Shown: piece after piece, positions 25,847 to 33,152 of the stretch
How the letters are laid out: each line of letters opens with the position of its first letter
Numbering within the stretch: the stretch's first letter is position 1
Assembly: GCA_024275635.1 (NCBI GenBank)
Contig: JAJRYT010000062.1
Span: forward strand, 1-45,647
Direction of reading: 5' to 3'
Length of the DNA stretch: 45,647 nt
DNA from: Chloroflexota bacterium
GTDB taxonomy: Bacteria; Chloroflexota; Anaerolineae; Promineifilales; Promineifilaceae
Position numbers and translations under genes: made by a program
Notes under the pieces: model-generated
Told to the model about the DNA's origin: nothing
Databases searched by the model: none
What the model saw: the letters and a program-made list of their open reading frames with translations, nothing else

Positions 25847-27520
25847 ATGATAAAAAACATCGTCATCAATAAGCAGAAAATCACCCTCGACCCGGCGCAG
25901 CTTATCCAGTCTGGCGGCGAAGGGATGGTGTTTGGTGTGGGCGATACGGCCGTAAAACTGTACCATCAACCCACAACGCAGCGCACCGCCAAGCTGCGCT
26001 GCCTGCTGGATAGCGGCTTGGCGGCGCAGATGCCGGAGGGGATACTTGGCCCAACAGCGTTGGTGATGAATCAAGACGGCCGTGTCGTCGGTTTCCAAAT
26101 GCCGCGCCTGCCCGCAGGCAGCTTGCCGCTCAAAAAACTGTCTAATCCACATTTTTGGCAAAAAAACAAGCCGCCTTTAACGGCCATCCTCGACCTCTTC
26201 CAACAAATCCACGCCACCCTCGCCCGCCTGCATCAACTCGGTATCGTGGTCGGCGACCTCAACGACCATAATCTGTACTTCACGCCTCACGCATCACGTT
26301 TTACACCGTTATGGATTGATGTGGACAGCTATCAGTTCGGCGGCTATCCCTGCCCGGTGGCGCTGCAATCATTTCTCGACCCGGCGCTGTATGGCGTGGC
26401 TGATTTGGGGAAACGGCCGTATTTCACCCCCCTCACCGACTGGTACGCCTTCACCGTTCTGCTGGTCAAATCGCTGCTGCAAGTCCATCCTTACGGCGGC
26501 GCCCACAAGCAGTACAAATCCCTCCTGGCGCGGGCTAAAGCGGGGGTAAGTGTGCTGGACACGGCCGTTACCTACCCCCAATCCGCCCGCCCCCTCAACA
26601 CGCTCTCCGATGAGGTGCGTCATCAAATTCACCTCATATTCGAACAAGGACAGCGCCATCCCTTCCCCGTCCAGCTTTTAGCCAGTCAGCATTTCAGCCA
26701 TCAGCCGGTCAGCGCCCCAACCTCCAGTCTCCAATCCCCAGTCTCCAATCTTCAATCATCAAAACTACTCCTGGCGGTAAACGGCGTCATCGAACATGTA
26801 GCCATAACGGCGCACGGCCGTATCTGGGCCATCGTCCGCGAAGAAGCGGATTACAGGCTGGTTCGCCTCGGCGTAGGCGGTAAGCTGGATGAAATGGCGC
26901 TGTTCAAAGGGCAGCCCGGCTACCGCTTCGGCATTTTCGATCATTACCTGGCTATCAACCCGCCGCAGGGCCGCCAACTGCTCATTTTGGACATCGGCGG
27001 CCGTCAGCCGCAAAAGGTAACGATGATTGAGACGGCGCTGTTCCGGGAAACGGCCGTTTTCGCCGCCACTTCACAACATCTTTACCGCATCGCCGGGACA
27101 TGGATCATGCGCGGCTCCGTGCAGAATGGCTTGTACGTCGAAGACGCCATCGCCACCGCTCACCGCAATCAGACCTGCTTCTGGGCCTCCCCCCACACGG
27201 AGACATTGGCCGGTTATCACCGCATCTTTGACGAAAATCGCTTCTTCCTCATTCACGATGGGGGCAGTTATGACATCCCCATCCCGCCGCTGGCGCAAGG
27301 GGAAAGTTTGGTGGAAACGGCCGTTACCTTCACCTCCCACGCCCTCGCCATCCAACTCGGCATCCGGCACAAAGGGCAGATGCGCACCGATACTTACCTT
27401 GCCGATCTCAACGGCCAACTACGCGCCAATACCCCGACCCTGCCACCCCCCAACGTCCTATTCCACTCAGAGGGAATGCTCCACTGGGAACCCGCCCAGT
27501 TGACCTTCATCCCACATTAA
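25847..27520 (+). CDS. Divergent Ser/Thr protein kinase with C-terminal beta-rich domain (TerY-P-like)
   Basis: A 558-residue soluble protein. The kinase half (about 1-285) has a Gly-rich loop S-G-G-E-G-M-V-F, Lys37 in T-A-V-K-L, the catalytic loop G-D-L-N-D-H-N (Asp137, Asn142) in place of HRDLKxxN, I-D-V-D (158-160) in place of DFG, and the structural D-W-Y-A-F. This divergent form resembles the kinases of TerY-P-type gene triads. Residues 310-558 are beta-rich with repeated W/Y-V-I strands and may be a propeller-like sensor; unassigned. Two low-complexity stretches, T-P-H-A-S-R-F-T-P (about 146-154) between catalytic loop and metal Asp and S-S-L-Q-S-P-V-S-N-L-Q-S-S (about 293-305), are translated 'word' repeats. 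Seven ACGGCCGT octamers lie in all three reading frames. Confidence 0.82.
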   Translation: MIKNIVINKQKITLDPAQLIQSGGEGMVFGVGDTAVKLYHQPTTQRTAKLRCLLDSGLAAQMPEGILGPTALVMNQDGRVVGFQMPRLPAGSLPLKKLSNPHFWQKNKPPLTAILDLFQQIHATLARLHQLGIVVGDLNDHNLYFTPHASRFTPLWIDVDSYQFGGYPCPVALQSFLDPALYGVADLGKRPYFTPLTDWYAFTVLLVKSLLQVHPYGGAHKQYKSLLARAKAGVSVLDTAVTYPQSARPLNTLSDEVRHQIHLIFEQGQRHPFPVQLLASQHFSHQPVSAPTSSLQSPVSNLQSSKLLLAVNGVIEHVAITAHGRIWAIVREEADYRLVRLGVGGKLDEMALFKGQPGYRFGIFDHYLAINPPQGRQLLILDIGGRQPQKVTMIETALFRETAVFAATSQHLYRIAGTWIMRGSVQNGLYVEDAIATAHRNQTCFWASPHTETLAGYHRIFDENRFFLIHDGGSYDIPIPPLAQGESLVETAVTFTSHALAIQLGIRHKGQMRTDTYLADLNGQLRANTPTLPPPNVLFHSEGMLHWEPAQLTFIPH

Positions 27521-27554
27521 CGCCCCGCAAAAGCAGCCTGACGTTACCTGTTTT

Positions 27555-27584
27555 TTGGTGAAAAGTCCTCACACCCGGTATAAT
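27555..27584 (+). promoter_or_regulatory. Promoter of the small membrane protein gene
   Basis: TATAAT at 27579-27584 with TTGGTG (27555-27560) 18 bp upstream. A GAGGAGAA ribosome-binding site follows at about 27607-27615 before the ATG at 27625. It separates this gene from the kinase operon. Confidence 0.5.
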
Positions 27585-27624
27585 CCTGATTAGGTTTATC
27601 ATTTTTTGAGGAGAATTCTTCGCC

Positions 27625-27876
27625 ATGCGTCATTCACGATTTGCTCGTTATCTCACCCCTATTTCTGCCCTTTTATTGGCCGTCTTGGCCATTGCGCCAA
27701 CGGCCGTTCGCGCCGCCGGTATTGCCGCCCAATCAGAAGGCGACAGTGGAACGGCCGTCGTCCTCTCCCTCCTGGCCCTCATCCTGCTCCTGGTCGCCGT
27801 CGTTGGCGTCATCGGCGCGGTGGCCCTGGGCATCATCGGCATCGGCTACAAAAGCGTTACCCCCGACGACGATTAG
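27625..27876 (+). CDS. Small exported single-helix membrane protein
   Basis: An 83-residue protein with a cleavable-looking signal peptide (M-R-H-S-R-F... A-V-R-A-A, about 1-31), a short Gln/Glu/Gly-rich stretch, a long hydrophobic helix (about 45-73: V-L-S-L-L-A-L-I-L-L-L-V-A) and an acidic tail P-D-D-D. Family not recognised. It lies between the kinase and the AT-rich genes and has its own promoter and a terminator-like hairpin, so it is an independent unit. Two ACGGCCGT octamers in the gene read T-A-V in both cases. Confidence 0.65.
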   Translation: MRHSRFARYLTPISALLLAVLAIAPTAVRAAGIAAQSEGDSGTAVVLSLLALILLLVAVVGVIGAVALGIIGIGYKSVTPDDD

Positions 27877-27912
27877 AAAAACGGCCGTTGCCCCAAAACA
27901 CAAGTCACACCA

Positions 27913-27945
27913 AAAGCGACCAGTGGCAGTGCGGCCGGTCGCTTT
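27913..27945 (+). terminator. Terminator-like hairpin
   Basis: Nine-bp arms AAAGCGACC (27913-27921) and GGTCGCTTT (27937-27945), 15-nt loop, A-rich before and T-containing after. It sits between the converging small membrane gene and the AT-rich gene ending at 27957 and could end transcription from either side. Confidence 0.5.
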
Positions 27946-27956
27946 CGCTTTCAACC

Positions 27957-28556
27957 TCAATTCGCAAAGTCCACTAGTTCCTTAATTTTCATTAAAGTTT
28001 CTTCTGCTTCTGTAGCTCTTGATGTAGCATGACGAATAATCTCATCCTTTTCTTCACCAGGGTTCAATACAGCCTCTATTAATTTTGCCACTGGACTTGC
28101 CGAAAAATAAACTCGTACTTGTGCATCCTGATATGCAGGTAGTTTCTCAGGGTAATGAGCAAGTCCCTGGCTTTTGAGGTCTTTGCTGATATCTTTAACC
28201 ACATGCTTACCCAATCGCTCAACTCCTTCGGTTTTTAAATCTTTCATTGATACCGTGTATACCCCACCACTTTCCTCTACCAATCTTTGCAAGTTCACAT
28301 AGGGAACATCAGACCGCTGAGACATGATCGGTTTTTCAAGAAGGAAAAGTTTAACAGTTTCATTCTGCGATAATGGTAACTTCTCAGGATTGTGTCTTAA
28401 TCCTAAATTTTCCAATTTCTTGCTGATTTCTTCAACGACATGTTTACCAAGTCGCTTTAATCCGTGTAATTCACGTAAGGTCAACATTGAACATTCAAAT
28501 TCACCATTTCGTCTAACTTCCGTCAATAAATCATCATAAGTATCTAATTTTACCAT
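27957..28556 (-). CDS. Unknown protein with internal tandem duplication
   Basis: A 199-residue soluble protein, not recognised. Residues about 5-75 and 85-153 are clear repeats of each other: both hold R-L-G-K-H-V-V, an I-S-K-x-L segment, G-L-x-H-x-P-E-K-L-P, then Q-x-x-x-V and a hydrophobic strand. The layout, two compact helical modules followed by a beta strand, would suit a paired nucleic-acid- or protein-binding unit, which is inference. A C-terminal coiled-coil-like helix (about 165-199: E-E-K-D-E-I-I-R-H...E-E-T-L-M-K-I) may dimerise it. The gene has a GGAG ribosome-binding site, is AT-rich and lacks the octamer, in contrast to its neighbours, pointing to later acquisition. Confidence 0.7.
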   Translation of the reverse strand: MVKLDTYDDLLTEVRRNGEFECSMLTLRELHGLKRLGKHVVEEISKKLENLGLRHNPEKLPLSQNETVKLFLLEKPIMSQRSDVPYVNLQRLVEESGGVYTVSMKDLKTEGVERLGKHVVKDISKDLKSQGLAHYPEKLPAYQDAQVRVYFSASPVAKLIEAVLNPGEEKDEIIRHATSRATEAEETLMKIKELVDFAN

Positions 28557-28598
28557 CTTGATTCTCCATAATAAAGTTAAATAAAATCATAACGCAAG

Positions 28599-28835
28599 CT
28601 ACGGTACACCTGCGAATAAATATTTTAATGCTGTAATTATTAGCTCGGGTGCGCCAAAAGCTGCAAGAATAAACCCCAATATTATCGAAACGGCGAACAA
28701 AAAGGCTAAATATGCCAAAAAATACTCAAATCTCACCATTTCCTCTCTCGCACCCATTTCAGTATTTTGCCTTGCTTTCAGTAAATCACCTCTCAAAACT
28801 CTTTGAATAACGATTAGTTTTTGTTTCTTTTTCAT
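28599..28835 (-). CDS. Small membrane protein, two helices
   Basis: A 78-residue protein with a basic N-terminus (M-K-K-K-Q-K), an amphipathic helix (R-G-D-L-L-K-A-R-Q-N-T-E-M) and two hydrophobic helices separated by a short F-G-A-P turn. Family not recognised. It is AT-rich like the following 199-residue gene, 42 bp away in the same direction, and the two may form one unit. Its promoter must lie in the 28836-28935 stretch, back to back with the nicotinamidase promoter. Confidence 0.6.
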   Translation of the reverse strand: MKKKQKLIVIQRVLRGDLLKARQNTEMGAREEMVRFEYFLAYLAFLFAVSIILGFILAAFGAPELIITALKYLFAGVP

Positions 28836-28935
28836 GATATAAAGTATATCATAAAATTAAATTAAGTCGATATAAAAAAAATATTTTTAGCTTTTCAAGA
28901 GTAAAATCAGGTTTATTTGGTTATAAAGAAACGCC

Positions 28936-28996
28936 TTGACAAGGTGTATTTTGTACACTATACTGTTATTAAACAGTTAGTGTTGCGAGTACACTT
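28936..28996 (+). promoter_or_regulatory. Promoter with two-part operator before the nicotinamidase-vWA operon
   Basis: TTGACA (28936-28941), 17-bp spacer, TATACT (28959-28964). Within the spacer is GTGTA-N5-TACAC (28944-28958). Downstream, TTAGTGT-N7-ACACTTA (28977-28997) is the second site. Both match those at 24996-25055; the first is in the identical position relative to -35, the second shifted by 2 bp. Confidence 0.8.
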
Positions 28997-29024
28997 ATTC
29001 AAATTTTCAATTTAGGAGACGATC

Positions 29025-29954
29025 ATGACCAACTTCCCCAGCTTTTACGATCCCGGCCGCATCGGCACATTATTCTATCCAGACATCGCCGCCATCGCCG
29101 CCGACGCCCAGGCGGCCAACCTGCCCCCGTCCGTCGCCGACAAGCAAAAAGTCCATCTCGTCATCATTGACATGCAGATCGACTTCTGCCACGCTGGCGG
29201 GACACTGTTCGTCCCCGGCGCGGGCGACGACATCCGGCGCACCATTGAATTCATCTACAACAACGCCGAACGCATCACCAACATCACCTGCTCGCTGGAC
29301 TCCCACCTGCCGCACCAGATATTTCATCCGGCATGGTGGGCCGACGCCGACGGCAATCACCCGGCTCCCTTCACCCTCATCAGCTATGAGGACATTAAGA
29401 ACGGCAAGTGGCGGCCTCTGGTTGCGCCGGTGCAATCTACCAACTACGTGAAGACGTTGGAGGAGCAGGCCAAGAAGACGCTGACCATCTGGCCTTACCA
29501 TGTAATGCTGGGCGGGATTGGCAACGCGCTGGACCCGGAATTGTGGACGGCCGTTATCTGGCACAGCCTGGCCCGCAAAACCCAACCCACCTGGCTCACC
29601 AAAGGCAGCATCCCCCAAACCGAGCATTACTCCATCATCCAGCCGGAAGTGCCGGTGCCCAACCATCCCCTGGGCGGCAAAAACAAAGCCTTCCTGGACG
29701 CCCTCGCCGACGCCGACATCGTCCTCATCGCCGGCGAAGCGGAAAGCCACTGTGTATTAGAAACCGTCGAGGATTTAGTCGAAGATTTCAGCGGTAAGCC
29801 CAACGCGCTGCAAAAAATCTACTTCCTGCGCGACTGCACCTCCCCTGTTCTTCATCCCGACATTGATTTTCACGCCATCGCCCTCAACCGCTTCGCCGAA
29901 TTTGAGAAGCAAGGGGTGAATTTTATTGATAGCACGGATACGTTGCCGTTTTAG
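29025..29954 (+). CDS. Nicotinamidase/isochorismatase-like cysteine hydrolase
   Basis: A 309-residue cytosolic cysteine hydrolase. The catalytic set of the family can be read: Asp49 (V-I-I-D-M-Q), Lys193 (W-L-T-K-G-S) and nucleophile Cys243 (A-E-S-H-C-V). The segment L-D-S-H-L-P-H-Q-I-F-H-P (91-102) matches the metal-binding D-x-H-x-x-x-H pattern of nicotinamidases rather than simple isochorismatases, so deamidation of nicotinamide or a related amide is likely. It is larger than PncA (about 200-220 residues), with an N-terminal extension and an insertion at about 105-170. GGAG lies 8 bp before the ATG. It is the first gene of an operon with the vWA gene and carries the promoter shared with the PP2C-kinase operon, hinting at a link between NAD turnover and phosphosignalling. 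Confidence 0.85.
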   Translation: MTNFPSFYDPGRIGTLFYPDIAAIAADAQAANLPPSVADKQKVHLVIIDMQIDFCHAGGTLFVPGAGDDIRRTIEFIYNNAERITNITCSLDSHLPHQIFHPAWWADADGNHPAPFTLISYEDIKNGKWRPLVAPVQSTNYVKTLEEQAKKTLTIWPYHVMLGGIGNALDPELWTAVIWHSLARKTQPTWLTKGSIPQTEHYSIIQPEVPVPNHPLGGKNKAFLDALADADIVLIAGEAESHCVLETVEDLVEDFSGKPNALQKIYFLRDCTSPVLHPDIDFHAIALNRFAEFEKQGVNFIDSTDTLPF

Positions 29955-30031
29955 ACGTAACCCGTAATCCGTGACCCGTAATCCGTAATCGGAATACGGA
30001 ATACGGAATACGGAATACGGAACGCGGATTA
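29955..30031. repeat. Word repeat ccgtaatc / ggaatacgg between nicotinamidase and vWA genes
   Basis: Direct words CCCGTAATCCGTGA then the mirrored GGAATACGGAATACGG, able to fold into a hairpin. It is the core of dispersed element A without its conserved ends. Confidence 0.8.
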
Positions 30032-30051
30032 CAAAAATATGGAGATAAATC

Positions 30052-30858
30052 ATGACCACCAATAACGGACTTGGCAACCTGGACAACCTGTTCCAATCAG
30101 CGCAAGACGACGGTTTAACGGCCGATACCCTCGATTTAGTCATTTCCAATCTAAACGGCCCGACGATGGCCGCGCCGGTAGGCGTGCCGCTGGATCAACT
30201 GGCGACGAACGAAGTGACGCTGGCGATGAATATCATTGACATGAGCGGCTCGATGGCCCCCCATGCCGCCGACTTGATTCGAGCCTACAACCAGGATTAC
30301 CTGGCGGCCATGCTCGGCTCTACCGCCGCCGATGACATCCTCGTCAGCGCCATTTTGTTTGACAGCAGTGTGAAATTACTGCACGGTTATGTCAATTTGG
30401 CCGACGCCCCCCAACTAACGGCGAAAGAGTACGATCCCAATTACACGACAGCCCTCTACGACGCCGTTGCCGGCGGGCTGACAAATATGGTGTTATACGC
30501 CCAGCAGTTACGCCAAAGTGGGGTGATGGTACACGGCATCGTCATCGTTTACTCCGACGGCGAGGATAACGCCTCCCGGCAGCGGGCGCAGGATGTGCGC
30601 CGCGCAGCACAGGAGCTGCTAGATCAGGAAATTTACACGCTGGCTTATGTGGGCTTCGGGATGAAAAAACCGCTGGGCTTCAATCCCAACGGCGCGAATC
30701 CGGTTAAACCTTTGGCCGACGAAATTGGTTTCCCCCATGCGCTGGCAGCAGGATTAGACCAAAGCGAGTTACGGCGCATCTTCCATCTGGCTTCGATGTC
30801 GGCAGTGAATGTAAGTATGGGAACGGCCGTGCCTACCCCCCTATTCAGCCAGATATAG
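30052..30858 (+). CDS. von Willebrand factor A domain protein (TerY-like)
   Basis: A 268-residue cytosolic protein, mostly one vWA domain. The MIDAS metal site is complete: D-M-S-G-S (Asp63, Ser65, Ser67), the Thr in Y-T-T-A-L-Y-D, and the Asp in Y-S-D-G-E-D. The N-terminal 50 residues are a helical extension. vWA proteins of this kind (TerY) act as Mg-dependent protein-binding scaffolds and, with a PP2C phosphatase and a kinase, form the TerY-P triad, which is predicted to run a phosphorylation switch linked to tellurite/stress or phage responses. Here the third member is split from the other two by 3 kb but shares their promoter architecture. GGAG precedes the ATG by 8 bp. Confidence 0.88.
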   Translation: MTTNNGLGNLDNLFQSAQDDGLTADTLDLVISNLNGPTMAAPVGVPLDQLATNEVTLAMNIIDMSGSMAPHAADLIRAYNQDYLAAMLGSTAADDILVSAILFDSSVKLLHGYVNLADAPQLTAKEYDPNYTTALYDAVAGGLTNMVLYAQQLRQSGVMVHGIVIVYSDGEDNASRQRAQDVRRAAQELLDQEIYTLAYVGFGMKKPLGFNPNGANPVKPLADEIGFPHALAAGLDQSELRRIFHLASMSAVNVSMGTAVPTPLFSQI

Positions 30859-30948
30859 GCTGTCAGGTAATTGCTGCATCCCATGCTTTTTCAATGAAAT
30901 TCTTGTTTTATATACAAGACCTTTTCGCCACAAATTTCAGGTTCTTTA

Positions 30949-31069
30949 GGATTTCGCGGGGTCGAGGAAAAAACTTGACACGAATAACACGAATGACACG
31001 AATAATAAGAAAGTTCGTGCCATTCGTGTCAAAAAATTAACCATCCGGTGAACTAACCACGCGAAATCC
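30949..31069. repeat. Dispersed element B, copy 1
   Basis: Outer arms GGATTTCGCG (30949-30958) and CGCGAAATCC (31060-31069) bound a core of tandem ACACGAAT words with an inner inverted copy ATTCGTGTC. The left end GGATTTCGCGGGGTCGAGGA and the right words AAAAAATTAACC-atccggtgaactaac recur at 45304-45410 with a different core. It makes up most of the 30859-31180 gap; the remainder (31085-31135) is more of the same 'attcgtgg' words. Confidence 0.75.
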
Positions 31070-31180
31070 CAGAGCCCCAAATTTCACAAATGACACGAAT
31101 TCAGACCGTCCTAATCCGTGAAATTCGTGGCGAAAATCTTGATCTACTGAATCTCAATGGTAAACAATTGGTTACCCATG

Positions 31181-32212
31181 TCACCGATACCAAAGCCGGT
31201 GATTGAGAAAAACCGTCGTCAAAAACAGCATAATCGCCGTCCCCTGATGCACCAGCGCCAGCCACAGCGGCACTTGGAACCAGACCACACTCACCCCAAA
31301 CGTAATCTGCATCAACGTAATCACAATCATCGCGACCGCACCCTTAGAAATTTGGCGCGGCAGTCCTCGATTCTTAACCAGGTAGTAAAGCGCCCCGGCT
31401 ACAATCAACACCGCAAAGGCAAACCAGCGGTGGACAAAATGCACCGCCACCGGCGCAGCCAGGAAATTCTCCCACCGCCGCTCAAAGAGGGTCAGCATAT
31501 TCGGCGGAACCAACCGTCCGGACATGAGCGGCCAGGTCGGCGACACATGCCCCGCTTTCAAACCGGCCACCAACCCACCATAAGAAATTTGCAGCATCAA
31601 TACAAAAAACAGAAATATAGCCATCCATTGTAACTTCTTGCGTTGACGACGATCTGTCGGTTTCGCCGTGCCGTGAATGTTGTTCAGAGCAGCCCAAAAT
31701 GTCAGGCCCAATAACATGAGCGCCGTATCCAAATGCGCTGTCAGACGATAATGACTTACGCTGGGGCGATCTACCAATCCACTACTAACCATGTACCATC
31801 CCAACACACCCTGAAAGGCAAATCCCAGCCCAACAGCCAGATAAACGCCCGATTTCCGCCAGGTAATTTTGTTGGTAAATAAATAGTAAAACAGGGGCGC
31901 GACAAACAGCAAGCCCGTGAAACGAGCAATCATCCGGTGGATATACTCGTTGTAATAAATAAACTTGTACTCCTCCAAATTCATGCTGCGATGAATCTTC
32001 ATGAATTCAGGAGACAGTTGATATTGCTCAAAAGTTGCCTGCCATTCAGCTTGGTTGGTTGGTGGAAGGACGCCGGTAATTACATGCCAATCTACCATTG
32101 ATAGACCCGATCGGGTTAGCCGCACCCAGCCACCGAAAACGACCAGAAAGATGATAAAAAAACAAACGACGAACAACCAGATTACCAGTTTCTTATTTGG
32201 GTTATGGGACAT
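31181..32212 (-). CDS. ctaA: Heme A synthase (COX15/CtaA family)
   Basis: A 343-residue integral membrane enzyme with eight helices that oxidises heme O to heme A for aa3-type oxidases. Seen here: helix 1 with G-G-W-V-R-L-T-R-S-G-L-S-M-V-D-W, then E-Y-I-H-R-M-I-A-R (first His ligand region), H-L-D-T-A-L-M, H-F-V-H-R-W-F-A and the last-helix H-Q-G-T-A-I-M. These are the four His positions of the COX15 type (the longer group typical of proteobacteria and mitochondria), without the Cys pair of Bacillus CtaA. It implies aerobic respiration in addition to the anaerobic-type cytochromes at the left end. No CtaB or oxidase genes are adjacent. Confidence 0.93.
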   Translation of the reverse strand: MSHNPNKKLVIWLFVVCFFIIFLVVFGGWVRLTRSGLSMVDWHVITGVLPPTNQAEWQATFEQYQLSPEFMKIHRSMNLEEYKFIYYNEYIHRMIARFTGLLFVAPLFYYLFTNKITWRKSGVYLAVGLGFAFQGVLGWYMVSSGLVDRPSVSHYRLTAHLDTALMLLGLTFWAALNNIHGTAKPTDRRQRKKLQWMAIFLFFVLMLQISYGGLVAGLKAGHVSPTWPLMSGRLVPPNMLTLFERRWENFLAAPVAVHFVHRWFAFAVLIVAGALYYLVKNRGLPRQISKGAVAMIVITLMQITFGVSVVWFQVPLWLALVHQGTAIMLFLTTVFLNHRLWYR

Positions 32213-32388
32213 TACCTTTCCTTAAACTGATCACGTTCAAACTTACCAGATGGGCAACCAGCGGCACATATGGAGCATTTTCGGCCAAAATCACACCGAT
32301 CTTCGGAAAGCCTGAACGCCTTCTCCTTGCATCTGCGATGGATTATATCTGGCTACGGCATAGAGTAAAAGGGGATGAGAATTCCCTG

Positions 32389-33108
32389 TTAACTCCGTCC
32401 ATAAACAGGAACGGCCGCTCCCCGAATATGACGCGCCGCATCAGAAGCCAAAAATAAGATGACACCAGCCAGCGATTCCGGCCTTACCCAGCGGCTAAAG
32501 TCAGCGTCAGGCATCGCCTCCCGGTTTTGCGGCGTATCAATTGTGCCCGGCAAAACACAATTGACGTTAATGTCGTTATGTTTTAATTCAGCCGACGCGC
32601 TTTCGGTCAAACGAATAACGGCCGCTTTCGATGCGCTGTAAGCCGCCATGTTCGGCCGTCCCTGCAAACCAGGCCGCGCTGCCAAATTGATGATCTTGCC
32701 GGAACCTTGCCGCATCATGTGCGGGATGACCGCCTGATTCGTAATGAAAACCGTCTTGGTATTCACATTCAGCATAAAATCCAGCGTGTCCAACGATGTT
32801 TCATGAAGCGGCGCGCCAGCGCGAAAACCGCCAACCGTATGCACCAAAACATCAACCCGACCAAAGCGTTCAACCGTCCGGGTCACGGCCGCGGCCACAT
32901 CCGCTATGCTGGTCAAATCGGCACAACTGATTAACAAACAATCAGGCACATCAATCAAATCAGGAAACGCCTTTTCCAGCAAATCCGGGTGGCGATCCAC
33001 AAGGGCCAACCGGGCGCCGGCGCTCCGAAAAGTCTGCGCCACAGCGCTGCCCAGATTGCCGGATGCGCCCGTAATCATCACAACCTTACCATCCAAATCA
33101 GCCATCAT
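32389..33108 (-). CDS. Short-chain dehydrogenase/reductase (SDR)
   Basis: A 239-residue classical SDR. The NAD(P)-binding T-G-A-S-G-N-L-G lies near residues 13-20 and an acidic residue ends beta-2 (V-D-R-H-P), favouring NAD(H) although the adjacent Arg allows NADP. The catalytic Tyr-Lys pair is in Y-S-A-S-K-A (YxxxK), with the upstream catalytic Ser position in G-S-G-K-I-I-N-L-A-A-R, where the usual Ser appears to be Ala or shifted, so activity should be checked. GGAG sits 5 bp before ATG 33108 (the next ATG is 33105); the frame opens at a TTG at 33132. Substrate unknown. It follows the flavoprotein gene by 44 bp in one operon. Confidence 0.85.
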   Translation of the reverse strand: MMADLDGKVVMITGASGNLGSAVAQTFRSAGARLALVDRHPDLLEKAFPDLIDVPDCLLISCADLTSIADVAAAVTRTVERFGRVDVLVHTVGGFRAGAPLHETSLDTLDFMLNVNTKTVFITNQAVIPHMMRQGSGKIINLAARPGLQGRPNMAAYSASKAAVIRLTESASAELKHNDINVNCVLPGTIDTPQNREAMPDADFSRWVRPESLAGVILFLASDAARHIRGAAVPVYGRS

Positions 33109-33152
33109 CTTAACTCCATTTCCTACTCTCAACAGCCAGCCAGGTTTTCAAA

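Noticed and set aside
29070..29750. A 226-codon minus-strand frame opposite the nicotinamidase gene
   Set aside because: Gly/Val/Asp-rich antisense of a high-GC gene; catalytic residues are on the plus strand.
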